Of a DNA stretch of 64,000 nucleotides, positions 8,782-17,175 are shown piece after piece (positions within the stretch are counted from its first letter, which is position 1; each line of letters opens with the position of its first letter). The stretch covers positions 36,443 to 100,442 of the forward strand of contig NZ_QQGY01000009.1 in NCBI RefSeq assembly GCF_003490595.1, read 5' to 3'. The translations under genes were made by a program, and so were the position numbers. The notes under the pieces were generated by a model that saw nothing but the letters and a program-made list of their open reading frames with translations, was not told the DNA's origin and searched no databases. The stretch comes from Haemophilus haemolyticus_L (GTDB lineage Bacteria; Pseudomonadota; Gammaproteobacteria; Enterobacterales; Pasteurellaceae).

Positions 8782-8853
8782 AGTATTATTCAATAAATTA
8801 TGATTTTATTTCAAGTATTTTATTTACTTTCTTATTTTGATTGAATAATATCT
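8782..8853. promoter_or_regulatory. Candidate AsnC operator pair
   Basis: Two inverted copies of a TATTATTCAAT element lie in the 153-bp asnA-asnC gap: GTATTATTCAATA at about 8783-8795 and TGATTGAATAATATC at about 8839-8852. Lrp/AsnC regulators bind repeated AT-rich palindromic sites. The assignment is inferred from position and symmetry. Confidence 0.5.
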
Positions 8854-8898
8854 AATTCAGTAATGAAAAATTAAATAAAATCTAAAGGAGGTGATTTT

Positions 8899-9351
8899 AT
8901 GCACAATATTGACAGTTTAGATCGGCAAATCTTACGTGTACTTACCAAAGATGCGAGAACTCCCTATGCCGAAATGGCTAAAAATTTTGGTGTCAGCCCA
9001 GGAACGATTCATGTTCGAGTCGAAAAAATGCGTCAATCTGGCATTATTGAAGGCACGAAGGTGATCATTGATGAGCGTAAATTAGGTTATGACGTATGCT
9101 GTTTTATCGGTATTATTCTAAAAAGTGCAAAAGATTATGAGAAAGTGATCAAAAAGCTAGAAAGTTTTGATGAAGTAGTGGAAGCCTATTATACAACAGG
9201 CAATTACTCGATTTTCTTAAAAGTGATGACGCACACAATCGCAGAATTACATTCTGTTTTGGCGACCAAGATTCAGTTAATAGATGAAATTCAGTCCACT
9301 GAAACCTTGATTTCAATGCAAAATCCAATTTTGCGAGATATTAAACCTTAA
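8899..9351 (+). CDS. asnC: Asparagine-responsive regulator AsnC (Lrp/AsnC family)
   Basis: 150 residues. The N-terminal winged helix-turn-helix (about 5-60, LDRQILRVLTKDARTPYAE) is followed by a RAM ligand-binding domain (about 70-145). In enteric bacteria AsnC activates asnA and represses itself, and asparagine is the effector. The divergent arrangement with asnA is conserved. AAAGGAGGTG makes a very strong ribosome-binding site. Confidence 0.94.
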   Translation: MHNIDSLDRQILRVLTKDARTPYAEMAKNFGVSPGTIHVRVEKMRQSGIIEGTKVIIDERKLGYDVCCFIGIILKSAKDYEKVIKKLESFDEVVEAYYTTGNYSIFLKVMTHTIAELHSVLATKIQLIDEIQSTETLISMQNPILRDIKP

Positions 9352-9361
9352 GAATATAGAA

Positions 9362-9370
9362 AAGTGCGGT
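9362..9370 (+). repeat. DNA uptake sequence
   Basis: AAGTGCGGT followed by the AT-rich flank GAAATTTTT, in the gap between the convergent asnC and hslR genes. Confidence 0.9.
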
Positions 9371-9377
9371 GAAATTT

Positions 9378-9773
9378 TTATTCAAATTTATCCTGATGTT
9401 TAAATTTCAATAAATCTCTCCGCTCTTTTTTGTTTGGGCGACGATCAGGATGGGGCATGGAAAGTGAATTATTTTTTCTTGCCCACGCGATTTCTTCTCT
9501 TTTTTTCACGCTATTTTCGGTTTCTTGATAGAGTAATTGTGCCTCTGGCGCACCTCGGCGTTGATCGCTTAAGGCGATAATTTTTATTTCTTTTTCTTCG
9601 TTTCCTTGACGAAGTTTTAACATTGCGCCTACTTCCACAATTTTACTTACTTTCGCACGTTGATTGTTGTAATGCACTTTACCACTTTCAATCATCGCTT
9701 TAGCAATGCTACGTGTTTTGTAAAATCGTGCAGCCCACAACCATTTATCTAATCTGACTTCTTTTTCTTCCAT
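9378..9773 (-). CDS. hslR: Ribosome-associated heat shock protein Hsp15
   Basis: 131 residues with an N-terminal S4 RNA-binding domain (about 7-70, VRLDKWLWAARFYKTRS) and a basic C-terminal tail. Hsp15 binds stalled 50S subunits that carry a peptidyl-tRNA and helps recycle them. It is divergent from nudE. The final 30 residues are rich in Arg/Lys, as usual in the family. Confidence 0.92.
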   Translation of the reverse strand: MEEKEVRLDKWLWAARFYKTRSIAKAMIESGKVHYNNQRAKVSKIVEVGAMLKLRQGNEEKEIKIIALSDQRRGAPEAQLLYQETENSVKKREEIAWARKNNSLSMPHPDRRPNKKERRDLLKFKHQDKFE

Positions 9774-9843
9774 TTGTGAATTTCTCTTTCGCTATTTTGT
9801 GGTACAGTTTGTCCCAATCCTATCACAAAATAAAGGAAAACTT

Positions 9844-10401
9844 ATGTTATCCGATTCATCCAAAAAATTACCTAAAATTCTTACCGCACAAGTCGTTGCT
9901 AAGTCTCGTTTATTTGAAATTCAGTCTGTTGATTTAGCGTTTTCTAATGGGGAATTACGTACTTATGAGCGTTTCAAACCCGGTAATCAGCAGGCTGTTA
10001 TGATGGTTCCCATTGATGGGGATGATCTTTTATTGATTCGTGAGTATTCAGTTGGCACAGAACGTTATGAATTAGGATTTCCTAAAGGCGGCGTAGATAA
10101 AGATGAAGAGCCGAAAGATGCAGCAAATCGCGAATTAAAGGAAGAGTTGGGGCTAGGGGCCAATAAAATTGATTTCTTACGTACGGTGATTACCAATCCA
10201 AGTTATATGCGTAGCGTTATGCATATTTTTGTTGCTCAGGATTTTTATCCTTGCCAGTTAGAAGGCGATGAGCCCGAACCGTTAGAAATTGTTCGCTTTC
10301 CATTGTCGAAAATTGATGAATTACTTGCAGACCCAAGTTTCAATGAAGCTAGAAATTTAACCGCACTTTATTCCTTGAAAAATTATTTAAGCCAAAAATA
10401 A
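9844..10401 (+). CDS. nudE: ADP-sugar/ADP-compound hydrolase NudE
   Basis: 185-residue Nudix hydrolase. The Nudix box GGVDKDEEPKDAANRELKEE (about residues 95-114) fits GX5EX7REUXEEXGU fully, including the metal-binding glutamates. The family cleaves ADP-ribose, NADH and Ap3A. The frame is open 15 codons upstream, but AAAGGA precedes the ATG at 9844 by the usual distance, and that start matches family length. Confidence 0.9.
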   Translation: MLSDSSKKLPKILTAQVVAKSRLFEIQSVDLAFSNGELRTYERFKPGNQQAVMMVPIDGDDLLLIREYSVGTERYELGFPKGGVDKDEEPKDAANRELKEELGLGANKIDFLRTVITNPSYMRSVMHIFVAQDFYPCQLEGDEPEPLEIVRFPLSKIDELLADPSFNEARNLTALYSLKNYLSQK

Positions 10402-10428
10402 TTGGCTTAATTGAATATCGTTCTCTCA

Positions 10429-10493
10429 TTTTCCCCTTTTGAAGGGGAAAATCATGGCTAGCCAGATGAACATCACTCTGAGTTAGCCTTTTT
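10429..10493 (+). terminator. Tandem hairpins after nudE, the second a typical terminator
   Basis: Stem 1 is TTTTCCCCTT / AAGGGGAAAA (10429-10451). Stem 2 is GGCTA-gc-CAGA / TCTG-agt-TAGCC, followed by TTTTT (10456-10493). Either terminates nudE or forms part of a leader for the transporter downstream. I recognise no riboswitch family here. The remaining 150 bp up to the transporter start are AT-rich and otherwise unassigned. Confidence 0.65.
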
Positions 10494-10643
10494 CGCTTAT
10501 CTATAAATAAAAAATCATTCAAATATTCCCCTTTTTATTAAATATTTTCTAACAAGCTCAAATTTCCCTTTAAAAAACTTGAAAAAATACTCGATTTTTG
10601 ACAATGTTTAGGTGTTTTCTTTTTTTACTCGAGGAACATTTTT

Positions 10644-12632
10644 ATGCATAACGAAAACTTAAAAGAATTAACCGTTCGAGGAATTATCCTCGGCGCATTG
10701 ATTACAGTGATTTTCACTGCATCCAATGTGTATCTCGGTCTAAAAGTGGGGATGACATTCGCGTCATCTATTCCGGCTGCCGTCATTTCAATGGCTGTGC
10801 TCAAATTTTTCAAAGATTCCAGTATCCTTGAAAATAACATGGTGCAAACACAAGCATCTTCAGCGGGGACACTTTCTTCTGTGATCTTCGTCTTACCAGG
10901 CTTATTAATGATGGGTTACTGGCAAAACTTCCCATTCTGGCAAACTATGTTGATTTGTGCTGCGGGTGGTACATTGGGCGTGTTATTCACCATTCCATTA
11001 CGCCGTGCGATGGTGGTAAACAGTGATTTACCTTATCCTGAAGGTGTAGCTGCTGCAGAAATCTTAAAAGCAGGTAATCATGCAGATGGCGATAGCGGTG
11101 TGAAAGATATTGCTTACGGTGGTGTTTTAGCAGGATTAGTTGCATTTTTAACGAACGGTTTACGCGTGATGGCTGATGGCGCAAGCGCTTGGATTCAAAC
11201 TGGTAAAGCGGCTTTCCAATTACCAATGGGCTTTTCACTTGCCTTACTTGGTGCGGGTTATTTAATTGGTATCGTAGGCGGTATTGCGATGTTAATCGGT
11301 GTTATTTTGACTTGGGGTGTGGCTGTGCCATATTTCACTATGTCAGGTGATATCGCGGCAGACGCAAGCTTAATTGATGCTGCAATGGTGGTTTGGAAAA
11401 CGAAAGTGCGCTTTATTGGTGTAGGTACAATTGGTATTGCAGCGATTTGGACATTACTTATTTTAATGAAACCAATGATTGAAGGGATGATACATTCTTT
11501 CCGTATGTTGAAAGGTGGACAGGCTGAATCTGAGCATCGCGTTGATATCGACCTTTCTCCAAAAACAATGATTTATATCTTAATCGCGACAGTTGTGTTA
11601 ATTGTTATTTCATTACACCACTTTATCGCGGCTGCACCGATTTCACCGGAGCTTTCCATTTTATTAGTTGTAGTTTGTACTTTCTTAGCTGTATTTATCG
11701 GCTTCTTCGTGGCTGCAGCTTCTGGTTATATGGCAGGTTTAGTGGGTTCATCTTCAAGCCCAATTTCTGGTATCGGGATTATTTCTGTTATCGTGATTTC
11801 ATTGGTATTGGTGTCAATCGGTAATGCATCTGGCTTATTTGAAACCGTAGATGGTCAGAAATTTTTGACCGCACTTACACTCTTTACAGCGTCAATTGTA
11901 TTAACCACCGCAACGATTTCTAACGATAACTTGCAAGATTTAAAAACCGGTTTATTAGTGGATGCGACACCTTGGCGTCAACAAGTAGCATTAATTATCG
12001 GCTGCTTTGTCGGTGCGCTTGTTATCGCGCCAGTATTAGAAATCTTATATCACGCGTATGGTTTCAGCGGTGCGTTGCCACGTCCAGATATGGATCCTTC
12101 ACAAGCTCTATCTGCGCCACAAGCAACATTAATGACTACCATTTCTCAAGGTATTTTCACAAATAAATTGGAATGGACTTATATCTTAACTGGTGTAGGT
12201 TTAGGCGCTGTGTTAATTACGATTGATGCGTTCTTGAAAAAAGTCAGCAACAAAGTCTTTGGCTTGCCAGTTATTGCTGTGGGGATTGGTATTTACTTAC
12301 CACCATCAATTAATATGCCTGTTATTGTTGGTGCATTCTTAGCGTGGATCATGACTCGCCATATTGCAAAACTTGGTAACAAAGAAGTATCAGCTAAAGC
12401 AGAACGTTTCGGTACGCTTTTCTCTGCAGGTTTAATCGTAGGTGAAAGCTTAATGGGTGTGATTTTAGCATTCATTATTGCGGCTTCTGTTACCACCGGT
12501 GGTTCTGAAGCGCCATTATCCTTAAATCTTGAAAACTGGGATACTATTGGCGAGTGGTTAGGTTTAATCGTATTTATCGTGGGCATTGTGATTTTTGCAT
12601 CTCGCGTATTACGTGCGAAAAAATCTGATTAA
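10644..12632 (+). CDS. OPT-family oligopeptide transporter
   Basis: 662-residue, strongly hydrophobic inner-membrane protein with about 15-16 predicted helices, belonging to the oligopeptide transporter (OPT) family. An N-terminal ELTVRGIILGALITVIFTASNVY segment and GAGYLIGIVGG near residue 207 are characteristic. Members import peptides, possibly glutathione-like, by proton symport; the substrate here is not determined. It stands alone with its own terminator. Confidence 0.87.
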   Translation: MHNENLKELTVRGIILGALITVIFTASNVYLGLKVGMTFASSIPAAVISMAVLKFFKDSSILENNMVQTQASSAGTLSSVIFVLPGLLMMGYWQNFPFWQTMLICAAGGTLGVLFTIPLRRAMVVNSDLPYPEGVAAAEILKAGNHADGDSGVKDIAYGGVLAGLVAFLTNGLRVMADGASAWIQTGKAAFQLPMGFSLALLGAGYLIGIVGGIAMLIGVILTWGVAVPYFTMSGDIAADASLIDAAMVVWKTKVRFIGVGTIGIAAIWTLLILMKPMIEGMIHSFRMLKGGQAESEHRVDIDLSPKTMIYILIATVVLIVISLHHFIAAAPISPELSILLVVVCTFLAVFIGFFVAAASGYMAGLVGSSSSPISGIGIISVIVISLVLVSIGNASGLFETVDGQKFLTALTLFTASIVLTTATISNDNLQDLKTGLLVDATPWRQQVALIIGCFVGALVIAPVLEILYHAYGFSGALPRPDMDPSQALSAPQATLMTTISQGIFTNKLEWTYILTGVGLGAVLITIDAFLKKVSNKVFGLPVIAVGIGIYLPPSINMPVIVGAFLAWIMTRHIAKLGNKEVSAKAERFGTLFSAGLIVGESLMGVILAFIIAASVTTGGSEAPLSLNLENWDTIGEWLGLIVFIVGIVIFASRVLRAKKSD

Positions 12633-12650
12633 TCCTTAAATTTATTTTAG

Positions 12651-12683
12651 AATAGGCTACCTTTTGGATAGCCTATTTTTTTA
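12651..12683 (+). terminator. Terminator of the OPT transporter gene
   Basis: AATAGGCTA / TAGCCTATT stem followed by T7. The T-run ends 3 bp before the ATG of the next gene. Confidence 0.88.
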
Positions 12684-12685
12684 TT

Positions 12686-13102
12686 ATGAAATCTTACTTA
12701 AAAACACTTATTTTTTTCCCTCTAATTTTACAAGTAATCGTCACCGCACTTTTGATTTGGTTCGATGATGATTCAAGTGGCGTTATCGTTCCTTTTTCTA
12801 GCTATGCTCTCACAGCATTTCTTCTTGCCACCATTCCGGCATTTTTAACCGCACTTTTAGCCGTAAAATTCCGTTACACCCGTTATAACATTGCTTCTAT
12901 TGTATTAGTTTCATCGATCATTTCATTTGTTTACTGCAATATGGCATCTTATTTTTATTTGTTATTGCTCGGCGAACAAGACACTTCCTTTTGGGGCTGG
13001 TTGACCGAAGGGGGATTATCCCTCGGGCTAATAAGCACATGCGGAATGGTGTTTTATGCTCTATTTGTGATGCCGTGGTTGCTGCCAAAAACAAGAGAAT
13101 AA
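12686..13102 (+). CDS. Small conserved membrane protein, unknown function
   Basis: 138 residues with four hydrophobic segments (about 7-25, 36-60, 69-92 and 110-132). I recognise no domain. The start has no ribosome-binding sequence: the ATG directly follows the terminator T-run of the previous gene, so expression may be weak or rely on a leaderless transcript. Two uptake sequences lie inside (12743-12751 and 12848-12856), each encoding part of a T-A-L-L motif. cysQ begins 4 bp after its stop. Confidence 0.72.
   Translation: MKSYLKTLIFFPLILQVIVTALLIWFDDDSSGVIVPFSSYALTAFLLATIPAFLTALLAVKFRYTRYNIASIVLVSSIISFVYCNMASYFYLLLLGEQDTSFWGWLTEGGLSLGLISTCGMVFYALFVMPWLLPKTRE
12743..12751 (-). repeat. DNA uptake sequence inside a gene
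   Basis: ACCGCACTT, complement of the uptake core, translated within a membrane helix of the small membrane protein. Confidence 0.9.
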
Positions 13103-13106
13103 TTTT

Positions 13107-13916
13107 ATGCTCACGCTAAACGAACATTTGCTTAACCAAGTATTGCTAATTGCTTATCAAGCGGGTAAGCATTTGCAACAGTTTTATCAAAAACAGGTTC
13201 ATGTTGAATTGAAAGAAGACGACACGCCTGTGACGGAAGCGGATCTTTTTGTGAGCCAATTTTTGATAGAAAAATTGACCGCACTTTTCCCTAATGTCCC
13301 CGTTCTTTCTGAAGAAAATTGTCATATTTCATTTGAAGAACGTAAAAATTGGAAAGAATATTGGTTGATTGATCCTCTTGATGGCACACAACAATTCATT
13401 AATCGTACCGATCAATTTTCTGTGTTGATAACCTTAGTTCGTAAAAATAAACCAGTATTAAGCGTTATTCATGCACCAATTTTATCGACAACTTATTATG
13501 CAATGCGTGATTTCGGCGCGTTTAAAAAACAACTGGATCAGGTAAAAAAACTCACTAAAAACACGATTAATTTTGACCGCCCTTTACGAATTGCAGTGGG
13601 TTCAACCACTTCACAAGAAAAAGTGCGGTCGATTTTACCGAAGGATTTTCCTTGTGAATTTGTTGTGGTTGGTTCAAGTAGCTTAAAAAGTGGTTTAGTG
13701 GCTGAAGGTGCTGTAGATGGTTATGTCCGTTTAGGACAAACAGGCGAATGGGATACCGCTGGCGCTGAAGTGCTGCTGGGGGAAACTCACGGTGCCATTT
13801 TTGACTCTCATTTTGAGCCTTTAACCTATAACCAACGTGAAACTTTGATTAATCCGCATTTTGTCATGGTGGGCGATCAATCGCTCGATTGGCGTTCTAT
13901 CTTTCAATTTAATTGA
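13107..13916 (+). CDS. cysQ: 3'(2'),5'-bisphosphate nucleotidase CysQ
   Basis: 269-residue member of the inositol monophosphatase family; removes the 3'-phosphate from PAP (adenosine 3',5'-bisphosphate) formed in sulphate assimilation. Metal-binding motifs are visible: EEN near 71, DPLDGTQQF near 90 and WDTAGAEVLL near 214. It starts 4 bp after the small membrane protein gene and may be co-transcribed with it. Confidence 0.9.
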   Translation: MLTLNEHLLNQVLLIAYQAGKHLQQFYQKQVHVELKEDDTPVTEADLFVSQFLIEKLTALFPNVPVLSEENCHISFEERKNWKEYWLIDPLDGTQQFINRTDQFSVLITLVRKNKPVLSVIHAPILSTTYYAMRDFGAFKKQLDQVKKLTKNTINFDRPLRIAVGSTTSQEKVRSILPKDFPCEFVVVGSSSLKSGLVAEGAVDGYVRLGQTGEWDTAGAEVLLGETHGAIFDSHFEPLTYNQRETLINPHFVMVGDQSLDWRSIFQFN

Positions 13917-13990
13917 TTGGTTCGATTGGTTTTTTTCTCTAGAATACGGCATTATTTTCGACATTACTCGGAATCTTATAAGGAATAATT

Positions 13991-15475
13991 ATGCAAACTG
14001 ATAATAACTGTATCGTCATTTTTGGCGCGTCTGGTGACTTAACTCACCGTAAACTCATTCCAGCCCTTTATAATCTCTACAAAATTGGGCGTTTGAGTGA
14101 AAACTTTTCCGTTCTTGGTGTTGCTCGTTCTGATTTGAACGATGAAACTTTCCGCGAAAAAATGCGTGAGGCGTTAATCCATAATGAAGAAACAACACCA
14201 GAAACCTTAGATGCTTTTTGCTCTCATCTTTATTACCAATCTGTGAATACTTCTGATGCGCAAGATTATGGCAAACTTGTTCCACGTTTAGACGAACTTC
14301 ACGATAAATATCAAACCTGTGGTAACACCCTTTACTATATGTCCACTCCGCCAAGTCTTTATGGCGTAATTCCTGAGTGTTTGGCTGCACATGGTTTAAA
14401 TACGGAAGAATATGGCTGGAAACGAATTATCGTTGAAAAACCGTTTGGTTACGATGAAAAAACAGCACAAGCATTAGACGTACAAATCCACCGTTTCTTT
14501 GAAGAGCACCAAATTTATCGTATCGACCATTATTTAGGTAAAGAAACCGTTCAAAACTTGCTCGTATTACGTTTTTCAAATGGTTGGTTTGAACCGCTTT
14601 GGAACCGTAATTTCATTGATTATGTAGAAATTACTGGTGCAGAATCTATTGGCGTGGAAGAGCGCGGGGGCTATTACGATGGTTCTGGCGCAATGCGCGA
14701 TATGTTCCAAAACCATTTATTGCAAGTATTAGCGATGGTGGCAATGGAGCCGCCTGCGATTATTAATGCGAATTCAATGCGTGATGAAGTAGCAAAAGTG
14801 ATGCATAGTTTGCGTCCATTAACTGCCGAAGATATGGAGCATAATCTCGTTTTAGGTCAATACACTGCGGCTGAAATTAACGGCAAAATGGAAAAGGGCT
14901 ATTTAGAAGAAAAAGGCGTACCAGCAGATTCTCGCACTGAAACCTACATCGCATTGCGTTGTGAAATTGAAAACTGGCGTTGGGCGGGGGTGCCGTTCTA
15001 TGTCCGTACGGGTAAACGCTTACCGGCTCGCGTGACTGAAATTGTGATCCATTTTAAAACTACGCCACATCCTGTATTCAGCCAAAATGCACCAGAGAAT
15101 AAATTGATTATTCGTATTCAACCTGATGAAGCGATTTCAATGCGTTTTGGTTTGAAAAAACCAGGTGCAGGTTTTGAGGCGAAAGAAGTATCAATGGATT
15201 TCCGTTATGCAGATTTAGCAGGCGCACAAGTATTAACTGCTTATGAACGCTTATTGTTAGATGCGATGAAAGGCGATGCAACCTTGTTTGCTCGTACTGA
15301 TGCTGTGCATGCTGCATGGAAATTCGTTCAACCGATTTTAGATTACAAAGCCAATGGCGGACGTGTTCACGAATACGAAGCCGGCACTTGGGGACCTGTG
15401 GCTGCAGATAAATTAATCGCAAAACATGGTAAAGTGTGGCGCAAACCGACAGGTTTAATGAAGAAAAAAGTTTAA
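13991..15475 (+). CDS. zwf: Glucose-6-phosphate 1-dehydrogenase
   Basis: First enzyme of the oxidative pentose-phosphate pathway: glucose-6-phosphate plus NADP+ to 6-phosphogluconolactone. 494 residues. The N-terminal coenzyme loop FGASGDLTHRKLIPAL is near residue 12, the EKPFG motif near 153, and the substrate-binding RIDHYLGKE near 177 carries the catalytic His. AAGGAA precedes the ATG. pgl and gnd follow in pathway order. Confidence 0.97.
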   Translation: MQTDNNCIVIFGASGDLTHRKLIPALYNLYKIGRLSENFSVLGVARSDLNDETFREKMREALIHNEETTPETLDAFCSHLYYQSVNTSDAQDYGKLVPRLDELHDKYQTCGNTLYYMSTPPSLYGVIPECLAAHGLNTEEYGWKRIIVEKPFGYDEKTAQALDVQIHRFFEEHQIYRIDHYLGKETVQNLLVLRFSNGWFEPLWNRNFIDYVEITGAESIGVEERGGYYDGSGAMRDMFQNHLLQVLAMVAMEPPAIINANSMRDEVAKVMHSLRPLTAEDMEHNLVLGQYTAAEINGKMEKGYLEEKGVPADSRTETYIALRCEIENWRWAGVPFYVRTGKRLPARVTEIVIHFKTTPHPVFSQNAPENKLIIRIQPDEAISMRFGLKKPGAGFEAKEVSMDFRYADLAGAQVLTAYERLLLDAMKGDATLFARTDAVHAAWKFVQPILDYKANGGRVHEYEAGTWGPVAADKLIAKHGKVWRKPTGLMKKKV

Positions 15476-15486
15476 TTCATCTAATC

Positions 15487-15550
15487 TAGGGTGGGCTTTA
15501 GCCCACCTCTCTTAATATCGAACATAATAAATTGTGGGCTAAAGCCCAAC
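15487..15550. repeat. REP-like palindromic repeat between zwf and pgl
   Basis: GGTGGGCTTTAGCCCACC is self-complementary and is followed about 30 bp later by an inverted partner GTGGGCTAAAGCCCAAC. The same GTGGGCTNNAGCCCAC core forms the larger palindrome at 43226-43294. Confidence 0.75.
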
Positions 15551-15559
15551 GGAAAATCA

Positions 15560-16258
15560 ATGAACTATATCAGCTTCCCAACAGCTCAACACGCAGTCGA
15601 TAAAATTGCACAAGAATTTGTGATTTATAGCCAATTAACTCACCCTGTGCATATTTCCCTTTCTGGTGGTTCAACACCTAAGTTGTTATTTAAAACCTTA
15701 GCCAAATCACCTTATGCGGAACAAATTAACTGGAAAAATCTGCATTTTTGGTGGGGAGATGATCGTATGGTTCCGCCAACAGATTCAGAAAGCAACTACG
15801 GTGAAGTGCAAAAACTCTTATTCGATCATATTCAAATTCCAACGGAAAACATCCATCGAATTCGTGGCGAAAATGAACCGCACTTTGAGTTAAAACGCTT
15901 CGAAGAAGAATTAAGTGCGGTCATTCCAAACGGCGTTTTTGATTGGATTATTTTAGGTATGGGAACAGACGGTCATACTGCTTCTCTTTTCCCGCATCAA
16001 ACCAATTTTGATGATGCAAACCTTGCTGTCATTGCCAAGCACCCTGAAAGCGGTCAAATCCGCATTTCTAAAACAGCCAAACTCATCGAACAAGCCAAAC
16101 GCATTACCTATTTGGTCACCGGCGAAAGCAAAGCAGATATTTTAAAAGAAATCCAAATGACTCCTGCAGAAAATCTGCCTTACCCTGCTGCCAAAATTAA
16201 AGCAAAAAATGGGGTGACGGAATGGTATTTGGATAAAGCGGTGGCAAAATTGCTATAA
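15560..16258 (+). CDS. pgl: 6-phosphogluconolactonase
   Basis: Hydrolyses 6-phosphogluconolactone to 6-phosphogluconate. 232 residues, NagB/RpiA-like fold; conserved SLSGGSTPKLLFK near 36, WGDDRMVP near 69 and GMGTDGHTASLFP near 133. The frame runs 23 codons further upstream, but that stretch is translated REP repeat, so the ATG at MNYISFPTAQ is the start. Between zwf and gnd in function and position. Confidence 0.94.
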   Translation: MNYISFPTAQHAVDKIAQEFVIYSQLTHPVHISLSGGSTPKLLFKTLAKSPYAEQINWKNLHFWWGDDRMVPPTDSESNYGEVQKLLFDHIQIPTENIHRIRGENEPHFELKRFEEELSAVIPNGVFDWIILGMGTDGHTASLFPHQTNFDDANLAVIAKHPESGQIRISKTAKLIEQAKRITYLVTGESKADILKEIQMTPAENLPYPAAKIKAKNGVTEWYLDKAVAKLL

Positions 16259-16291
16259 CAAGTTAAGAATCAAATATCACAGGCTTGCAAA

Positions 16292-16684
16292 ATGATAGAT
16301 TACAAAGTGAATGAACCGATTTCAGTTAAACAATTTATTGCACTGCTAAATAAAACAACGCTCGGGGCACGCCGTCCGTTAGAGGATGAAAAACGCGTCG
16401 CGGCGATGTTGCACCATGCAGATTTATTAGTTACTGCTTGGAATGATGAACAATTAGTGGGCATAGCACGTTCCGTGACGGATTTTGCCTATTGCTGTTA
16501 TTTATCTGATTTAGCAGTTGATGAACAATATCAAAAACAAGGTATCGGTTTACAGTTAATTGAACATACTAAACAAGCCTTACATCCTCAAGCAAAAATT
16601 GTGCTTTTATCAGCTCCACAAGCCGTAGATTATTATCCGCATATTGGATTTACACAGCATATGAGTGCGTGGACGAGGAGTTAA
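16292..16684 (+). CDS. GNAT-family acetyltransferase
   Basis: 130 residues with the single GNAT fold. The acetyl-CoA loop is QKQGIGLQLIEHTK near 87-100, and beta strands LVGIARSV and YLSDLAVD precede it. The substrate is unknown; the family acetylates amines of many kinds. It lies 33 bp after pgl on the same strand and may be read through from it. Confidence 0.82.
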   Translation: MIDYKVNEPISVKQFIALLNKTTLGARRPLEDEKRVAAMLHHADLLVTAWNDEQLVGIARSVTDFAYCCYLSDLAVDEQYQKQGIGLQLIEHTKQALHPQAKIVLLSAPQAVDYYPHIGFTQHMSAWTRS

Positions 16685-16744
16685 TTTATTAGCATTGTAC
16701 GGACTAAAATAAGATATAGATACATCAGATGCGGAGTTACTTTA

Positions 16745-17077
16745 ATGTTAAATTTGGATAATAAAAAATTTATTGCTGTTGAAAACACCGCAAATGGTGA
16801 GGTGAGTAGCCAAACAGAATTTCATTACCATCAACAAGGTAAAATGATTTGGGCAGAATATGGTGGCGGTGAAATTTTAAAAGGCTTTTTAATTGGAAAA
16901 TGGATTGACGATACTCAAATTGAATTTACGTATCAACATTTAAATCAATCTCTAGAAAATCGTTTGGGGCGTTGCTGTACAACATTTTCTTTAGAAGAAA
17001 GTAAACTCGTCGGTCATGAAAAATGGCAGTGGCTAGACACGTTAGAGCAAGGCAGCTCTTTAATTAGAGAAATTTAA
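16745..17077 (+). CDS. Small conserved protein of unknown function
   Basis: 110 residues, no signal peptide or membrane helix. Alternating strand-like segments (KFIAVENTANGEVS, TEFHYHQQG, IWAEYGGGEI, IEFTYQHLNQ, HEKWQWLD) suggest a small beta barrel. From memory, similar proteins in other bacteria are often labelled 'N-acetylglutamate synthase', which looks like a mistaken name because there is no acetyltransferase motif. Its own ATG lacks a strong ribosome-binding site. It sits between the GNAT gene and gnd. Confidence 0.68.
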   Translation: MLNLDNKKFIAVENTANGEVSSQTEFHYHQQGKMIWAEYGGGEILKGFLIGKWIDDTQIEFTYQHLNQSLENRLGRCCTTFSLEESKLVGHEKWQWLDTLEQGSSLIREI

Positions 17078-17175
17078 AATAAGTTTTGCTATAGAATATC
17101 TGAAACAAGCTTCTTATACTTTACAATAAATACTAAATGATAGGTGCATCGGTACCTCACAAACAGGAGAAAACA

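Noticed and set aside
10402..10643. Known riboswitch upstream of the OPT transporter
   Set aside because: I recognise no conserved riboswitch core; only hairpins can be supported.
15491..15559. 23-codon upstream extension of pgl
   Set aside because: It is the REP repeat read in frame (MGFSPP...). The family N-terminus starts at 15560.
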